From an uncultured Eubacteriales bacterium (GTDB lineage Bacteria > Bacillota > Clostridia > Oscillospirales > Acutalibacteraceae), in contig CAKUME010000008.1 in assembly GCA_934667575.1 (NCBI GenBank), positions 1-14,500 of the forward strand: DNA of 14,500 nt. Reading direction: 5' to 3'. Both the position numbers and the translations under genes were made by a program. Positions 5,478 to 13,099 of this stretch are shown piece after piece. Every line of letters starts with the position of its first letter. The first letter of the stretch is position 1. The notes beneath the pieces are model-generated. The model was not told the DNA's origin, did no database searches, and saw only the letters and a list, made by a program, of their open reading frames with translations.

Positions 5478-6619
5478 CACACAACCTCCGTGTAGCTGCC
5501 CAGATACTGAAACTCCTCGCAGATGCCGTCCAGCTCGCACATCAGCTGGGCAAAATCATCCGAATACACCGAGGTTTCGAGGTCGAAATAGAACATAAAT
5601 TCAAAATCGCGGTCCGGCAGCGGACGGCTTTCGAGCTTGAGCAGGTTAATGCCCAGCGCATAGAGCCGCGCCAGCACCTTATAGAGCGCGCCGGGCTTGT
5701 GCGGCAGCACCATCATGATGCTGGTTTTGTCTGCGCCGGGGTAAATTTCCAGATTTTTGGAGATGCAGATGAACCGCGTGTGGTTGTTGCCCGCGTCCTG
5801 CACCGACTCCGCCAGGCACTCCAGCCCATAGAGCTCCGCACAGCTGCGGGAGCAGAGCGCCGCCACGTCGTTCCGGTCGCTTTTGGCCACCATTTCGGCG
5901 GCGACGGCCGTGTTGGCGCACGGCGTGATTTTCACGTTGGGCATCGTCTGCAAAAATTCGCTGCATTGGCGAATGGCCTGCTCGTGCGAGAAAATTTCGC
6001 GCACGTCGGCGCGGGCCGTGCCCTTTTTGGCGAGCAGATTGTGGTCAATTTTGATGCGCGTGCTGCGCACAATGTGAAAATCGTGGCGCGCCATCAAATC
6101 GTACACCTTGTTCACCGAGCCGGCGGTGCTGTTTTCGATCGGGAGCACGCCGTAGGTGCACAGCCCCTTTTCGATGGCCGTGAACACGTTTTCAAAGCCC
6201 TGAAAATAAAGAATTTTGGGATTGCGGAACATTTTTTCGCACGCAATTTGGGAATATGCGCCTTCCACACCCTGGCACGCCACCATCGGCGCTTTGGGGA
6301 GCAGCTTCGGCGTGTCGTTGATCGCGCGCACAATGCGGTCATAAAGCGCGCTGTGGCTGTTCATCCGCTTGTCCTGATACGAGCGGCTCAGCTCAAACAG
6401 CAGCGAATAGAGCACGCGCGTGTAGTCCTGCAGGTCCTCGGGCGATTTTTCGGCCACGTCGGCGAGCTTTTCGCGCTCCCGCCCGGCATCGAGCACCGGC
6501 AGCTTCTGCACCTTTTTTTCGTCTGCAATCTGCGCCGCCACTTCCATTCTCTGCCGAAACAGCTGCACCAGCTGATCGTCAATTTGATCGATTTGTCCGC
6601 GTAATTCTTCCAACGACAT
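5477..6619 (-). CDS. pheA: Bifunctional chorismate mutase / prephenate dehydratase with ACT domain
   Basis: A 380-residue P-protein that converts chorismate to prephenate and then to phenylpyruvate for Phe synthesis. Residues 1-~85 are AroQ-type chorismate mutase. Arg7, Arg24, Lys35, Asp44, Arg47 and Glu48 have exactly the spacing of E. coli Arg11/Arg28/Lys39/Asp48/Arg51/Glu52. Residues ~110-285 are prephenate dehydratase (CQGVEGAYSQ, PIENSTAGSV at 160-169, TRF at 281-283). Residues ~296-375 are an ACT domain with KPGAL (308-312) and ESRP (330-333), the Phe-binding motifs of feedback-inhibited enzymes. The ATG at 6619 has AAAGGGG 8 nt upstream; an in-frame extension to 6712 would run back over the promoter. 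As TyrA here has no mutase domain, this gene is the only visible chorismate mutase and supplies prephenate to both branches. Confidence 0.96.
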   Translation of the reverse strand: MSLEELRGQIDQIDDQLVQLFRQRMEVAAQIADEKKVQKLPVLDAGREREKLADVAEKSPEDLQDYTRVLYSLLFELSRSYQDKRMNSHSALYDRIVRAINDTPKLLPKAPMVACQGVEGAYSQIACEKMFRNPKILYFQGFENVFTAIEKGLCTYGVLPIENSTAGSVNKVYDLMARHDFHIVRSTRIKIDHNLLAKKGTARADVREIFSHEQAIRQCSEFLQTMPNVKITPCANTAVAAEMVAKSDRNDVAALCSRSCAELYGLECLAESVQDAGNNHTRFICISKNLEIYPGADKTSIMMVLPHKPGALYKVLARLYALGINLLKLESRPLPDRDFEFMFYFDLETSVYSDDFAQLMCELDGICEEFQYLGSYTEVV

Positions 6620-6671
6620 ACAAATATGCCCCTTTCTGTTTCTTTGCTTTTCCGGTTGAATCGATATATCC

Positions 6672-6700
6672 ATCATACGAAATTGTGCGCCGATTGTCAA
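6672..6700 (-). promoter_or_regulatory. Internal consensus promoter for pheA and aroE-aroK
   Basis: TTGACA (6695-6700), 17 bp, TATGAT (6672-6677), about 50 bp before the pheA start codon. No hairpin-plus-U-tract or leader peptide is visible between it and pheA, so this promoter should escape the attenuator at the head of the operon. Confidence 0.8.
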
Positions 6701-6719
6701 GCCCTGCGGCACAAAACCG

Positions 6720-7235
6720 TTAGTGCGCCGCGTCCAGCCGTAGGCTCATCAGATCAAAATCCACCGGCTCGCCGTTCACCCGGCAAAAGTCCGGATAGCG
6801 GCACCGCTTTTGGAACCCGAATTTTTCATAGAGCCGAATCGCGCGCGCATTGTCGCTGCGCACCTCCAGGCAAAGCATCTCAAAGTAATTTTCTTTGGCA
6901 AATTGGATAAGATGATGCATGAGTGCGCTGCCCACGCCTTGGCCCCACATGGCTCGCACCACGCTGATGCCCACCTCGCCGCGATGCTGCATCCGCCGCG
7001 GCAGGCGATCCACGCTCGCGGTGCCCATCAGCGTTTGCCCGCATGCGGCCACCAAACAAACCTGATCGCCGGAATCCGCATGGGCGCGCAGATAGGCCGC
7101 CTCCTCGTCCACCGAAAACGGCAGCCCCTCTGCGCCAAAGCTGAGGTTGTCGGTCTCGCCGCCCACCTGCTTCAAATAATCCAGCATCGCGGCGGCGTCC
7201 GAGGGCGCGGCCCGCCGAATCACAAATGGCTCCAT
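6720..7235 (-). CDS. GNAT-family N-acetyltransferase
   Basis: A 171-residue acetyltransferase. It opens with the usual strand and helix (FVIRRAAPSDAAAMLDYLKQV). Acetyl-CoA-binding motif A is ISVVRAMWGQGVGSALM (Q/R-x-x-G-x-G/A, residues 97-102). Motif B is SDNARAIRLYEKFGFQ (about 127-142). Family members acetylate amines of proteins, small molecules or antibiotics; no substrate can be assigned. It resembles RimI/RimL-like stand-alone GNATs in length. It lies between aroC and pheA on the same strand, 73 bp after aroC, with no terminator seen between them and a strong GGAGG 6 nt before its ATG. Whether it acts on an aromatic metabolite or is a passenger gene is unknown. Confidence 0.88.
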   Translation of the reverse strand: MEPFVIRRAAPSDAAAMLDYLKQVGGETDNLSFGAEGLPFSVDEEAAYLRAHADSGDQVCLVAACGQTLMGTASVDRLPRRMQHRGEVGISVVRAMWGQGVGSALMHHLIQFAKENYFEMLCLEVRSDNARAIRLYEKFGFQKRCRYPDFCRVNGEPVDFDLMSLRLDAAH

Positions 7236-7308
7236 GTGCTTCCTCCGTTCTGCAAGCTTCCGGCCGCCGTTTCATCGACGACGGAAAAATCTTACATTAT
7301 ATATTGCA

Positions 7309-8406
7309 TCACAGCGCGAATGCGTGCCCGTCGTCGAGCCACACGTCGGTCAACGCGAGCGCGACCGCCGCCTCCACGCAGGGCACGGCGCGCGGCACAA
7401 TGCAGGGATCGTGCCGCCCATGCACCGTCAGCTCCGCGTCGCAGCGCCCCGCGAGCGACACGGTTTGCTGCGCCCGCCCGATCGACGGCGTGGGCTTGAA
7501 CGCCGCGCGCAGCAGCACCGGCATGCCGGATGAAATGCCGCCCAGAATGCCGCCCGCGCGGTTGGTGCGCGTGCGCACCGTGCCGTCGTCCATGCAGAAC
7601 GCATCGTTGTTTTCGCTGCCGCGCAGCCGCGCCGATGCGAAGCCCGCGCCAAATTCCAGCCCCTTTACGGCGGGAATGGCAAACACCGCCTGGGCGATCC
7701 GATTTTCGAGCCCGCCAAACATCGGGTCGCCCAGCCCGACCGGCAGCCCCTGCGCGATGCATTCCACCACGCCGCCCACCGAATCGGCTTCCGCCCGAGC
7801 CGCCGCAATGGCCGCCTGCATCCGTTCGCCCGCCGCCGCGTCGAGCACCGGAAAATTCGCGGCGCGCAGCGCGGCCACCGTTTCGGGCGGCACGCCCAGC
7901 GAGTCAAACGCGCGATCCGCCGCTGCGCCGATCGACGCAATATGCGCGGCCACCGTGACGCCCTGACGCGCCAAAAATTGCATGCACAGCCCGCCCGCAA
8001 TGCACAGCGGCGCGGTCAGTCGGCCCGAAAAATGGCCGCCGCCCGCCACGTCCTGAAATCCGCCGTATTTCACCTCGGCCACATAATCCGCATGCGAGGG
8101 GCGGGGCTTGTCGCGCAGCTCCGCGTAATCGCCCGAGCGCGTATTGGTGTTGCGAATGATCGCGGTCAGCGGCGCGCCGCAGGTGCGGCCGTCCACCACG
8201 CCGCAAAGAATTTCCGGCGCATCCGGCTCCTTGCGCGGCGTGGCATAGGCGCGCCCGCCCGGCGCCCGCCGCGCCAAAAACGCCTGCAATTCCGCAAGAT
8301 CCACCGGCATGCCCGCGGGCAGACCGTCGATGGTCACGCCGATGGCCGGTGCATGGGATTGGCCAAAAATTGCGATTTTCAAATGGCTGCCAAATGTGCT
8401 GCTCAT
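7309..8406 (-). CDS. aroC: Chorismate synthase
   Basis: A 365-residue enzyme that eliminates phosphate from EPSP to give chorismate, using reduced FMN. Signature elements are all visible: FGQSHAPAIGV with His18, RPSHADY with His105, GGGHFSGR (122-129), RGSENNDAF (262-270), TNRAGGILGGISSGMPV (281-297) and GRHDPC (330-335). The two histidines correspond to the acid/base pair known in the family. GQSHA replaces the more common G-[ED]-SHG, a small variation. The ATG overlaps the aroA stop codon as ATGA, with GGAGG 7 nt upstream, so translation is coupled to aroA. The length is normal. Bacterial enzymes rely on an external flavin reductase, and none is in the window. Confidence 0.97.
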   Translation of the reverse strand: MSSTFGSHLKIAIFGQSHAPAIGVTIDGLPAGMPVDLAELQAFLARRAPGGRAYATPRKEPDAPEILCGVVDGRTCGAPLTAIIRNTNTRSGDYAELRDKPRPSHADYVAEVKYGGFQDVAGGGHFSGRLTAPLCIAGGLCMQFLARQGVTVAAHIASIGAAADRAFDSLGVPPETVAALRAANFPVLDAAAGERMQAAIAAARAEADSVGGVVECIAQGLPVGLGDPMFGGLENRIAQAVFAIPAVKGLEFGAGFASARLRGSENNDAFCMDDGTVRTRTNRAGGILGGISSGMPVLLRAAFKPTPSIGRAQQTVSLAGRCDAELTVHGRHDPCIVPRAVPCVEAAVALALTDVWLDDGHAFAL

Positions 8407-9740
8407 GCATCTGCCTCCCCTTCGCGCTTGGCCGCGCGATTTCCGTCGGGCGCGGGCTGCGGCCCGTTTTCATCCGACCACGGCTCCGCGCGGCCGCCCA
8501 GCGCGGCAAAGTCCGCCCAAAAACCGGGGTAGGATTTTGCCACCGCTTCCGCGCCGCACACCGTGACCGGCCCGCCGCATTTCACCGACAGCACCGCCGC
8601 GGTCATCGCAATGCGGTGGTCGCCCGCCGCGTCCACGCGCGCGCCATGCAGTGCCTGTCCGCCGTAGATGCACAGCCCGTCGGCCGTTTCCGTTACCTCC
8701 GCGCCCACCGCGCGCAGCAGCGCGCGCGTGGTGCACAATCGGTCGCTCTCCTTAATGCGCAGCCGCGCGGCGTGCACAATGCGCGTTTCGCCCTGCGCCG
8801 CCGCGGCCACCGCCGCGAGCACCGGCACCAGATCGGGCACGTCGGCCGCGTCGATCTCCAGCCCGTGCAGCGCGCCCGGCCGCACGGTCACGCCTGCTTC
8901 CGATTCCGTGACCTGTGCGTCGAATGCGCGCAGATAATCCAAAATTTTTCGGTCGCCCTGCGGCGAATCCGGCCGCAGCCCGGTCACCGTGACGCCGTCG
9001 CCCGCCAATGCGCCGGCGCAAAGCGGAAACGCCGCGTTCGACCAATCGCCCTCCACGCAAACCGGCGCTGCGGGCGAAGTGCCATGCTGCCCGCCGTGCA
9101 CGAACAGCCCGTTTTCGCAGTCCGCCATATGAATGCCGAATTCCGCGAGCGCCCGGCGCGTTAGGGTCAAATAGGGCGCCGATTCCAGCGGCGTGGTCCA
9201 GCGCATGGTGCTGCTGCCGCCGAGCAGCGGCAGCGCAAACGCCAGCCCGCTGAAAAACTGCGACGACACATTGCCCGGCAGCGCAAAATCCCCGGCGCAC
9301 AGCCGACCGCCGGTGAAAATGTCGCCCGCCGCGTCACGCCGAATCGTCATGCCGTGCGCGGTCAGCACGGCGTCAAACGGCGCCAGCGGCCGCTGCGGCA
9401 GCCGCCCGTGCAGCCGAAAATGCGCCGACACGCCCAGCGCCCCCGCCAGCGGCAGCAAAAAACGCAGTGTGGAGCCGCTTTCGCCCACATCCGGCTCCGC
9501 GTGCGCCGGCGGAGCCGCAATGGGGCGCACCGTCCAGCCGGTTTCGTTCCGGTCGATCTGTGCACCCAGCGCGCACAAGCCGCGCACGGTCGCTTCCATG
9601 TCCTGCGAGGTGTCGGGGCAGATCACCTGCGCCGGGCGGTCGCCCAGCGCCGCGCAGATCAACAGCCGGTGTGCCTGCGATTTGGACGCAATGGCCGCCA
9701 GCCGACCGGCGAGCGGCGTGGGCAAAATTTGCAACATCAT
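8403..9740 (-). CDS. aroA: 3-phosphoshikimate 1-carboxyvinyltransferase (EPSP synthase)
   Basis: A 445-residue enzyme joining shikimate-3-phosphate and phosphoenolpyruvate to EPSP. Visible active-site elements are SKSQAHR (Lys20, Ser21, Arg25), GESGSTLRF (86-94, with Arg93), QRP near 116-118, NVSSQFFSG (157-165, the S3P-binding Ser pair), the catalytic Asp303 in VPDLVP, RIKESDRL (Lys330, Glu331, Arg334), GDHRIAMT (373-380) and KSYP (402-405). After the last of these comes a hydrophilic tail of about 28 residues (from ~418) that most family members lack. The start overlaps the aroB stop as ATGA; two ATGs stand in tandem (9740 and 9737), so the exact first residue is uncertain by one codon. The ribosome binding site is modest (GCGGGG), consistent with translational coupling to aroB. 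Confidence 0.97.
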   Translation of the reverse strand: MMLQILPTPLAGRLAAIASKSQAHRLLICAALGDRPAQVICPDTSQDMEATVRGLCALGAQIDRNETGWTVRPIAAPPAHAEPDVGESGSTLRFLLPLAGALGVSAHFRLHGRLPQRPLAPFDAVLTAHGMTIRRDAAGDIFTGGRLCAGDFALPGNVSSQFFSGLAFALPLLGGSSTMRWTTPLESAPYLTLTRRALAEFGIHMADCENGLFVHGGQHGTSPAAPVCVEGDWSNAAFPLCAGALAGDGVTVTGLRPDSPQGDRKILDYLRAFDAQVTESEAGVTVRPGALHGLEIDAADVPDLVPVLAAVAAAAQGETRIVHAARLRIKESDRLCTTRALLRAVGAEVTETADGLCIYGGQALHGARVDAAGDHRIAMTAAVLSVKCGGPVTVCGAEAVAKSYPGFWADFAALGGRAEPWSDENGPQPAPDGNRAAKREGEADA

Positions 9741-10795
9741 ACGCGCAGCCCCGCTTCCAGCCAGTCTTCCAGCTCCGAAACCGGCACCGCCACGCGGTCG
9801 CAGCGGCCGATTTCGCGCGGCACGATCAGCGTGATCGTGTCGCCCGCGCGCTTTTTGTCCGACAGCGCATACTGCGTGAGCTGCGCCGCCGAAAACGGCG
9901 TGGTCACCGGCAGGCCGAAGCGCCGCAGCACCTGCTCCACCTGCCGCGCCGTTTCGGCCGTGCAGTAGCCGCGCGCCGCCGCCGCACGCGAAATGATCGC
10001 CAGCCCCGCGCCCACCGCGCGCCCGTGCGAAACGGCAAAATTGCTGCACGCTTCAATGCCGTGCGCCGCCGTGTGCCCCAAATTCAGCAGTTGGCGCGCG
10101 CCGTGCTCCTGCTCGTCTGCATCGACCACGTCGCGCTTCATCGCCACGCATTCCGCGATCACGCGGTCGCGGTCGAAAACGGGGCCCGCTTCGAGCAAAT
10201 GCGCGAGCAGCGTCGGGCTGCCCAGTATGCCGTATTTGATCACCTCGGCGCAGCCGTCGGCAAAAATCTCGTCCGGCAGGGTATCCAGTGTTTTTGTGTC
10301 GCAAACAACCAGATCCGGCTGATAAAATGCGCCCACCAGGTTTTTGCCCGCGGGCAGATCGATCGCCGTTTTGCCGCCCACCGATGAATCCACCGCCGCC
10401 AGCAGCGTGGTGGGCACCTGAATCAGCGGCACGCCGCGCAGATAGGTCGCGGCCGCAAAGCCCGCCAGATCGCCGACCACGCCGCCGCCCAGCGCCACGA
10501 TCGCGTCGGTGCGCGTGAAGCGGTGCGCCGCGAGAAAATCGAGCAGCTCCAGCCACGTTGCGCTGCACTTGCTGCGCTCGCCCGCCGGAAATACAAACCG
10601 CGCCGCCGCAAAGCCGCCCCGCCGCAGCGATTGCTCCACCGCATCGGCGTAGAGCGGCGCCACGTGCGAGTCGGTCACCAGCGCGAGCTGCGCGGGGTTG
10701 CGCCGCGCGCGAATCTGCGTGGGCAGCTGCGCCAGCAGCCCGGCGCCGATCTGCACTTCATAGGTTTTTGAGGCTTCCACCCGTATGGTTGTCAT
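9737..10795 (-). CDS. aroB: 3-dehydroquinate synthase
   Basis: A 352-residue NAD- and metal-dependent enzyme turning DAHP into 3-dehydroquinate, the second shikimate step. The NAD-binding region is ALGGGVVGDLAGFAAATYLRG (about 101-121), followed by PTTLLAAVDSSVGGKTAID (128-146) and KN at 151-152. Zn ligands by family comparison are Glu184 (AEVIKYG), His241 (GHTAAH) and His257 (SHGRAVG). GHTAAHGIE replaces the more frequent GHTxGHAIE. The length is typical of bacterial AroB. The ATG has AAGGA 8 nt upstream. It follows tyrA after 78 bp with no terminator seen, and its stop overlaps the aroA start. Confidence 0.97.
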   Translation of the reverse strand: MTTIRVEASKTYEVQIGAGLLAQLPTQIRARRNPAQLALVTDSHVAPLYADAVEQSLRRGGFAAARFVFPAGERSKCSATWLELLDFLAAHRFTRTDAIVALGGGVVGDLAGFAAATYLRGVPLIQVPTTLLAAVDSSVGGKTAIDLPAGKNLVGAFYQPDLVVCDTKTLDTLPDEIFADGCAEVIKYGILGSPTLLAHLLEAGPVFDRDRVIAECVAMKRDVVDADEQEHGARQLLNLGHTAAHGIEACSNFAVSHGRAVGAGLAIISRAAAARGYCTAETARQVEQVLRRFGLPVTTPFSAAQLTQYALSDKKRAGDTITLIVPREIGRCDRVAVPVSELEDWLEAGLRV

Positions 10796-10873
10796 GTGCC
10801 GTGTCCTTCTTTCTAATGAAACTGTCCGCTGCCGAACAACACATCGGAGCCTTGCGGCGTGCGTCCGGCTCGG

Positions 10874-11710
10874 TTATTTGCCGTCCACCGCTTCCTTGCG
10901 GCGGCGGCCGTCGTCCAGCAGCTGCGTGAGCCGCGCTTCGTCGTGGTCGGCAATCGCGTCGCGGTATTCCGTGAGGTGCGCAATGATCGTGTCGAGCTCA
11001 AAACGCAGATGATCGCCGTTTTCCAAAAAGAGCTGCGCCCACATGGTAGGGTTCAGCCACGCCACGCGCGTTAAATCCTTGTAGCTGCCCGCCGAAAAAC
11101 CCGCGTGCGCCCCGGCCGTCGGGCTTTTGATGTATGCGTTGGACACCACATGCGCCAGCTGCGACGTGAACGCGATCATTTCGTCGTGCCTGTCCGCCGT
11201 GGTCACCGAGAACCGCCCAAAGCCCAGCGGCGCGAGCGTCTGCTTCACGCGGTCGAGCAGCGCAATGTCGTTGAACACCGGCGGCACGATCACCATCGGC
11301 GCTCCGTGAAACATATCCGCCCGGCTGTATTTGAAGCCGGAGTGATGCGTGCCCGCCATCGGGTGGCCGCCCACAAACGTGAAGCCGTGCGCCGCCGCCA
11401 GCGGGAACGCCGCCGCGCACACGCGCCGCTTGGTGCCTGCGCAGTCCACCACCAGCGTGCCGGGGGCGATCTGCGCCGCGTGTTCCGTTAAATAGTCGAT
11501 CTCCGCCTGCGGATAGAGCGCCAGCATCACCAGTTCGCATTCTGCGAGCCGATCCGGCGTCAGTTCGCCGTCGAGCGCATCGCTCATCTGCGCAAAGGCC
11601 GTCACCGCCGGATCGCGGTCGTAGCCCAGCACCGTTGCCGTGCCTACTTTTTTCCATGCCCGCGCCAGCGATCCGCCGATCAGCCCCAGGCCAATAATTC
11701 CCACCGTCAT
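10874..11710 (-). CDS. tyrA: Prephenate dehydrogenase
   Basis: A 278-residue enzyme oxidising prephenate to 4-hydroxyphenylpyruvate, the Tyr branch. The N-terminal Rossmann fold begins TVGIIGLGLIGGSLA (GxGxxG at 7-12), with Asp31 at the end of the second strand, which suggests NAD rather than NADP. The substrate domain shows VGGHPMAGTHHSG (113-125, His116), FTSQLAHVVSNAY (His187) and GSYKDLTRVA (208-217). There is no chorismate mutase domain and no C-terminal ACT domain, so Tyr feedback must act elsewhere, for example on DAHP synthase or at the leader. I chose the ATG at 11710, with GAAGGGA upstream, because it is immediately followed by the Rossmann strand. A 16-residue in-frame extension has no family support. 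Confidence 0.95.
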   Translation of the reverse strand: MTVGIIGLGLIGGSLARAWKKVGTATVLGYDRDPAVTAFAQMSDALDGELTPDRLAECELVMLALYPQAEIDYLTEHAAQIAPGTLVVDCAGTKRRVCAAAFPLAAAHGFTFVGGHPMAGTHHSGFKYSRADMFHGAPMVIVPPVFNDIALLDRVKQTLAPLGFGRFSVTTADRHDEMIAFTSQLAHVVSNAYIKSPTAGAHAGFSAGSYKDLTRVAWLNPTMWAQLFLENGDHLRFELDTIIAHLTEYRDAIADHDEARLTQLLDDGRRRKEAVDGK

Positions 11711-11809
11711 TTGTGATGTTCCCTTCTTCACACGCCGCCACCGTCGCCGGATTCCCACACGGCGGGCGCTGCGGCGCCGTCGGCTTTTTGTGTTCCGTGA
11801 ACCGGGCGC

Positions 11810-12814
11810 TTACGCCATGGCCGCCGCGCGAATTTGCTGCACGCGCTTGGCCACATCGTCAAACTGCTCCGGCGTGAGCGACTGCGCACCGTCGCACAGC
11901 GCATGGATCGGGTCGTTGTGCACCTCGATCATCAGGCCGTCGGCGCCGCAGGCCGCTGCGGCCATCGCCATCGGCTTCACCAGCTTCGCCGCGCCGGTCG
12001 CATGGCTCGGGTCCACGATCACCGGCAGATGCGAAAGCTCGTGCAGCACCGGCACCGCCGACAGGTCGAGCGTGTTGCGGGTGTAGGTTTCAAACGTGCG
12101 AATGCCGCGCTCGCACAAAATCACGTTCTGATTGCCGCCCGCCATGATGTATTCCGCGCTCATCAGCAGCTCCTTGATCGTGTTGGCCAGACCGCGTTTG
12201 AGCAAAATCGGCTTGTTCGTTTTGCCCAGCGCCTTGAGCAGCGCAAAGTTCTGCATGTTGCGCGCGCCCACCTGAATCACGTCCACCTGCTCAAACAGCG
12301 GCAGATACGCCGCATCCATAATTTCGGTCACGATCGGCATGCCGGTGGCCGCCTTCGCCTCGAGCAGCAGCTCAATGCCGTCCGCCTTCAGGCCCTGAAA
12401 ATCGTAGGGCGAGGTGCGGGGCTTGAACGCGCCGCCGCGCAGCAGCGTGGCGCCCGATGCCTTGACCGCCTGCGCCACCGCGATGATCTGGTCGTGCGAT
12501 TCCACCGAGCAGGGGCCTGCGATCATTGCAAAATTGCCGCCGCCGATCTTCACGCCGTTCACATCGATCACCGTATCATCCGGATGGAACTTGCGGTTCA
12601 CCTGCTTAAACGGCTCGCTCACGCGCTTCACCGACTCCACCATGTCCAAGCTGCCGATCATGTCCATGTCCAGCTGCGAGGTGTCGCCGATCAGGCCGAG
12701 AATCGTATATTCCTTGCCGCGCGAAACGTGCACGTCCACATGCTGCTCGTTCAGCCAGTGGATGAGGTGGTTCATCTGTTCGTCGGTGGTGCCGGGTTTG
12801 AGTACGGTAATCAT
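11810..12814 (-). CDS. aroF: 3-deoxy-7-phosphoheptulonate (DAHP) synthase, type I-beta with N-terminal regulatory domain
   Basis: A 334-residue enzyme that condenses phosphoenolpyruvate with erythrose-4-phosphate, the committed step of the pathway. Residues 1-~75 form a ferredoxin-like regulatory domain (MITVLKPGTTDEQMNHLIHWL), as in Thermotoga maritima DAHP synthase, where it mediates Tyr/Phe inhibition. The catalytic barrel carries AGPCSVES (99-106), RGGAFKPRTSPYDFQG (126-141), LLKRG (204-208) and DPSHATG (268-274). Metal ligands Cys102, His271, Glu297 and Asp308 match the spacing of the Thermotoga enzyme. The length fits that subtype and not AroG/AroF of enterics. AAGGAG is 9 nt before the ATG. 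It is the first structural gene after the attenuator leader and so is directly controlled by it. Confidence 0.96.
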   Translation of the reverse strand: MITVLKPGTTDEQMNHLIHWLNEQHVDVHVSRGKEYTILGLIGDTSQLDMDMIGSLDMVESVKRVSEPFKQVNRKFHPDDTVIDVNGVKIGGGNFAMIAGPCSVESHDQIIAVAQAVKASGATLLRGGAFKPRTSPYDFQGLKADGIELLLEAKAATGMPIVTEIMDAAYLPLFEQVDVIQVGARNMQNFALLKALGKTNKPILLKRGLANTIKELLMSAEYIMAGGNQNVILCERGIRTFETYTRNTLDLSAVPVLHELSHLPVIVDPSHATGAAKLVKPMAMAAAACGADGLMIEVHNDPIHALCDGAQSLTPEQFDDVAKRVQQIRAAAMA

Positions 12815-12867
12815 AATGGTTCGCTCCTTCGCATTTGAATTGCATTTTTATGCAGAATTTGGGATGG

Positions 12868-12905
12868 AAAACAAAAACGCCGCACAGATGTGATTCTGTG
12901 CGGCG
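12868..12905 (-). terminator. Leader (attenuator) terminator upstream of aroF
   Basis: A perfect 11-bp stem (12895-12905 with 12878-12888; CGCCGCACAGA/TCTGTGCGGCG) with a 6-nt loop is followed on the minus strand by TTTTTGTTTT. It stands between the promoter at 13100-13128 and the aroF start, about 54 bp before the start codon, so it must be bypassed for operon expression. That defines it as a regulatory terminator. Confidence 0.93.
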
Positions 12906-12973
12906 CGGTATTCATCGAATCGGGGCTTTATTCCGTCCTGATCTTATAATTCCGAAGTTTTGCAGCACGAATC
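12892..12973 (-). promoter_or_regulatory. Candidate antiterminator pairing
   Basis: GATTCGTGCTGC (12962-12973, codons 23-26 of the leader peptide) can pair with GCCGCACAGAATC (12892-12904). The pairing gives GAUUC:GAAUC, a one-base bulge, GUGC:GCAC, one mismatch and GC:GC. The second segment is the 5' arm plus loop of the terminator, so the two structures exclude each other. This is read by eye; no energy was calculated. Confidence 0.72.
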
Positions 12974-13039
12974 ACTACTATTTTTCGTAAAAAAATAATA
13001 GGAATAAAAGTATTCGTTTGCAAAACGAATGGAATTCAT
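12944..13039 (-). CDS. Phe/Tyr-rich leader peptide of the aromatic operon
   Basis: A 31-residue reading frame, MNSIRFANEYFYSYYFFTKN followed by 11 residues and TAA. Residues 10-17 are YFYSYYFF, so 7 of 8 codons are Tyr or Phe. A further Phe is at 6, and there is no Trp. GGAG (13050-13053) lies 10 nt before the ATG. It starts about 55 nt into the predicted transcript and ends about 38 nt before the attenuator terminator stem. The frame overlaps the 5' arm of the antiterminator. The composition is that of a control-codon peptide for ribosome-mediated attenuation, as in the enteric pheA and pheST leaders. The lack of Trp codons agrees with an operon that holds tyrA and pheA but no trp genes. The product is not expected to have a function of its own. 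Confidence 0.85.
   Translation of the reverse strand: MNSIRFANEYFYSYYFFTKNSSDSCCKTSEL
12975..13001 (-). promoter_or_regulatory. Hairpin over the Tyr/Phe control codons
   Basis: An 11-bp stem (CUAUUAUUUUU with AAAAAUAGUAG, one G-U pair) closes a 5-nt loop and includes codons Tyr14-Phe17. A ribosome stalled at these codons would open it. It may act as the pause or protector structure of the attenuator. Confidence 0.6.
13012..13030 (-). promoter_or_regulatory. Upstream leader hairpin
   Basis: ATTCGTTT (13023-13030) and AAACGAAT (13012-13019) form an exact 8-bp stem with a 3-nt loop just before the control codons. Its ACGAAT could instead pair with ATTCGT at 12967-12972, which would sequester the antiterminator arm. 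Confidence 0.55.
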
Positions 13040-13099
13040 TGCGATTGATCTCCGTTTCTTCCAACGTAAAATCCTGCTCTTGTGTGGGTTGCTGCTATT

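Noticed and set aside
4167..5495. 442-residue open frame on the plus strand opposite aroE-aroK.
   Set aside because: Arg/His-rich composition typical of antisense frames in GC-rich genes, no domain resemblance, and it starts inside the terminator hairpin.
5357..6604. 415-residue open frame on the plus strand opposite pheA.
   Set aside because: Antisense to a gene with clear catalytic motifs; no ribosome binding site or recognisable domain.
7292..7306. TATAAT-like sequence between aroC and the GNAT gene as an internal promoter.
   Set aside because: No recognisable -35 hexamer 16-18 bp upstream and no TGn extension; AT-rich chance match in an intergenic gap.
12904..12909. Possible T-box element: ACCGCG on the minus strand just before the leader terminator.
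   Set aside because: The UGGN bulge that binds the tRNA acceptor end is absent (the sequence upstream is GATGAAT), and no Stem I with a specifier loop could be drawn. The Tyr/Phe peptide explains the leader better.
12972..12982. TAGTAGTG run in the leader as a TRAP-type (G/U)AG binding site.
   Set aside because: Only two adjacent triplets; TRAP sites need about 9-11 spaced repeats. They are part of the hairpin arm over the control codons.
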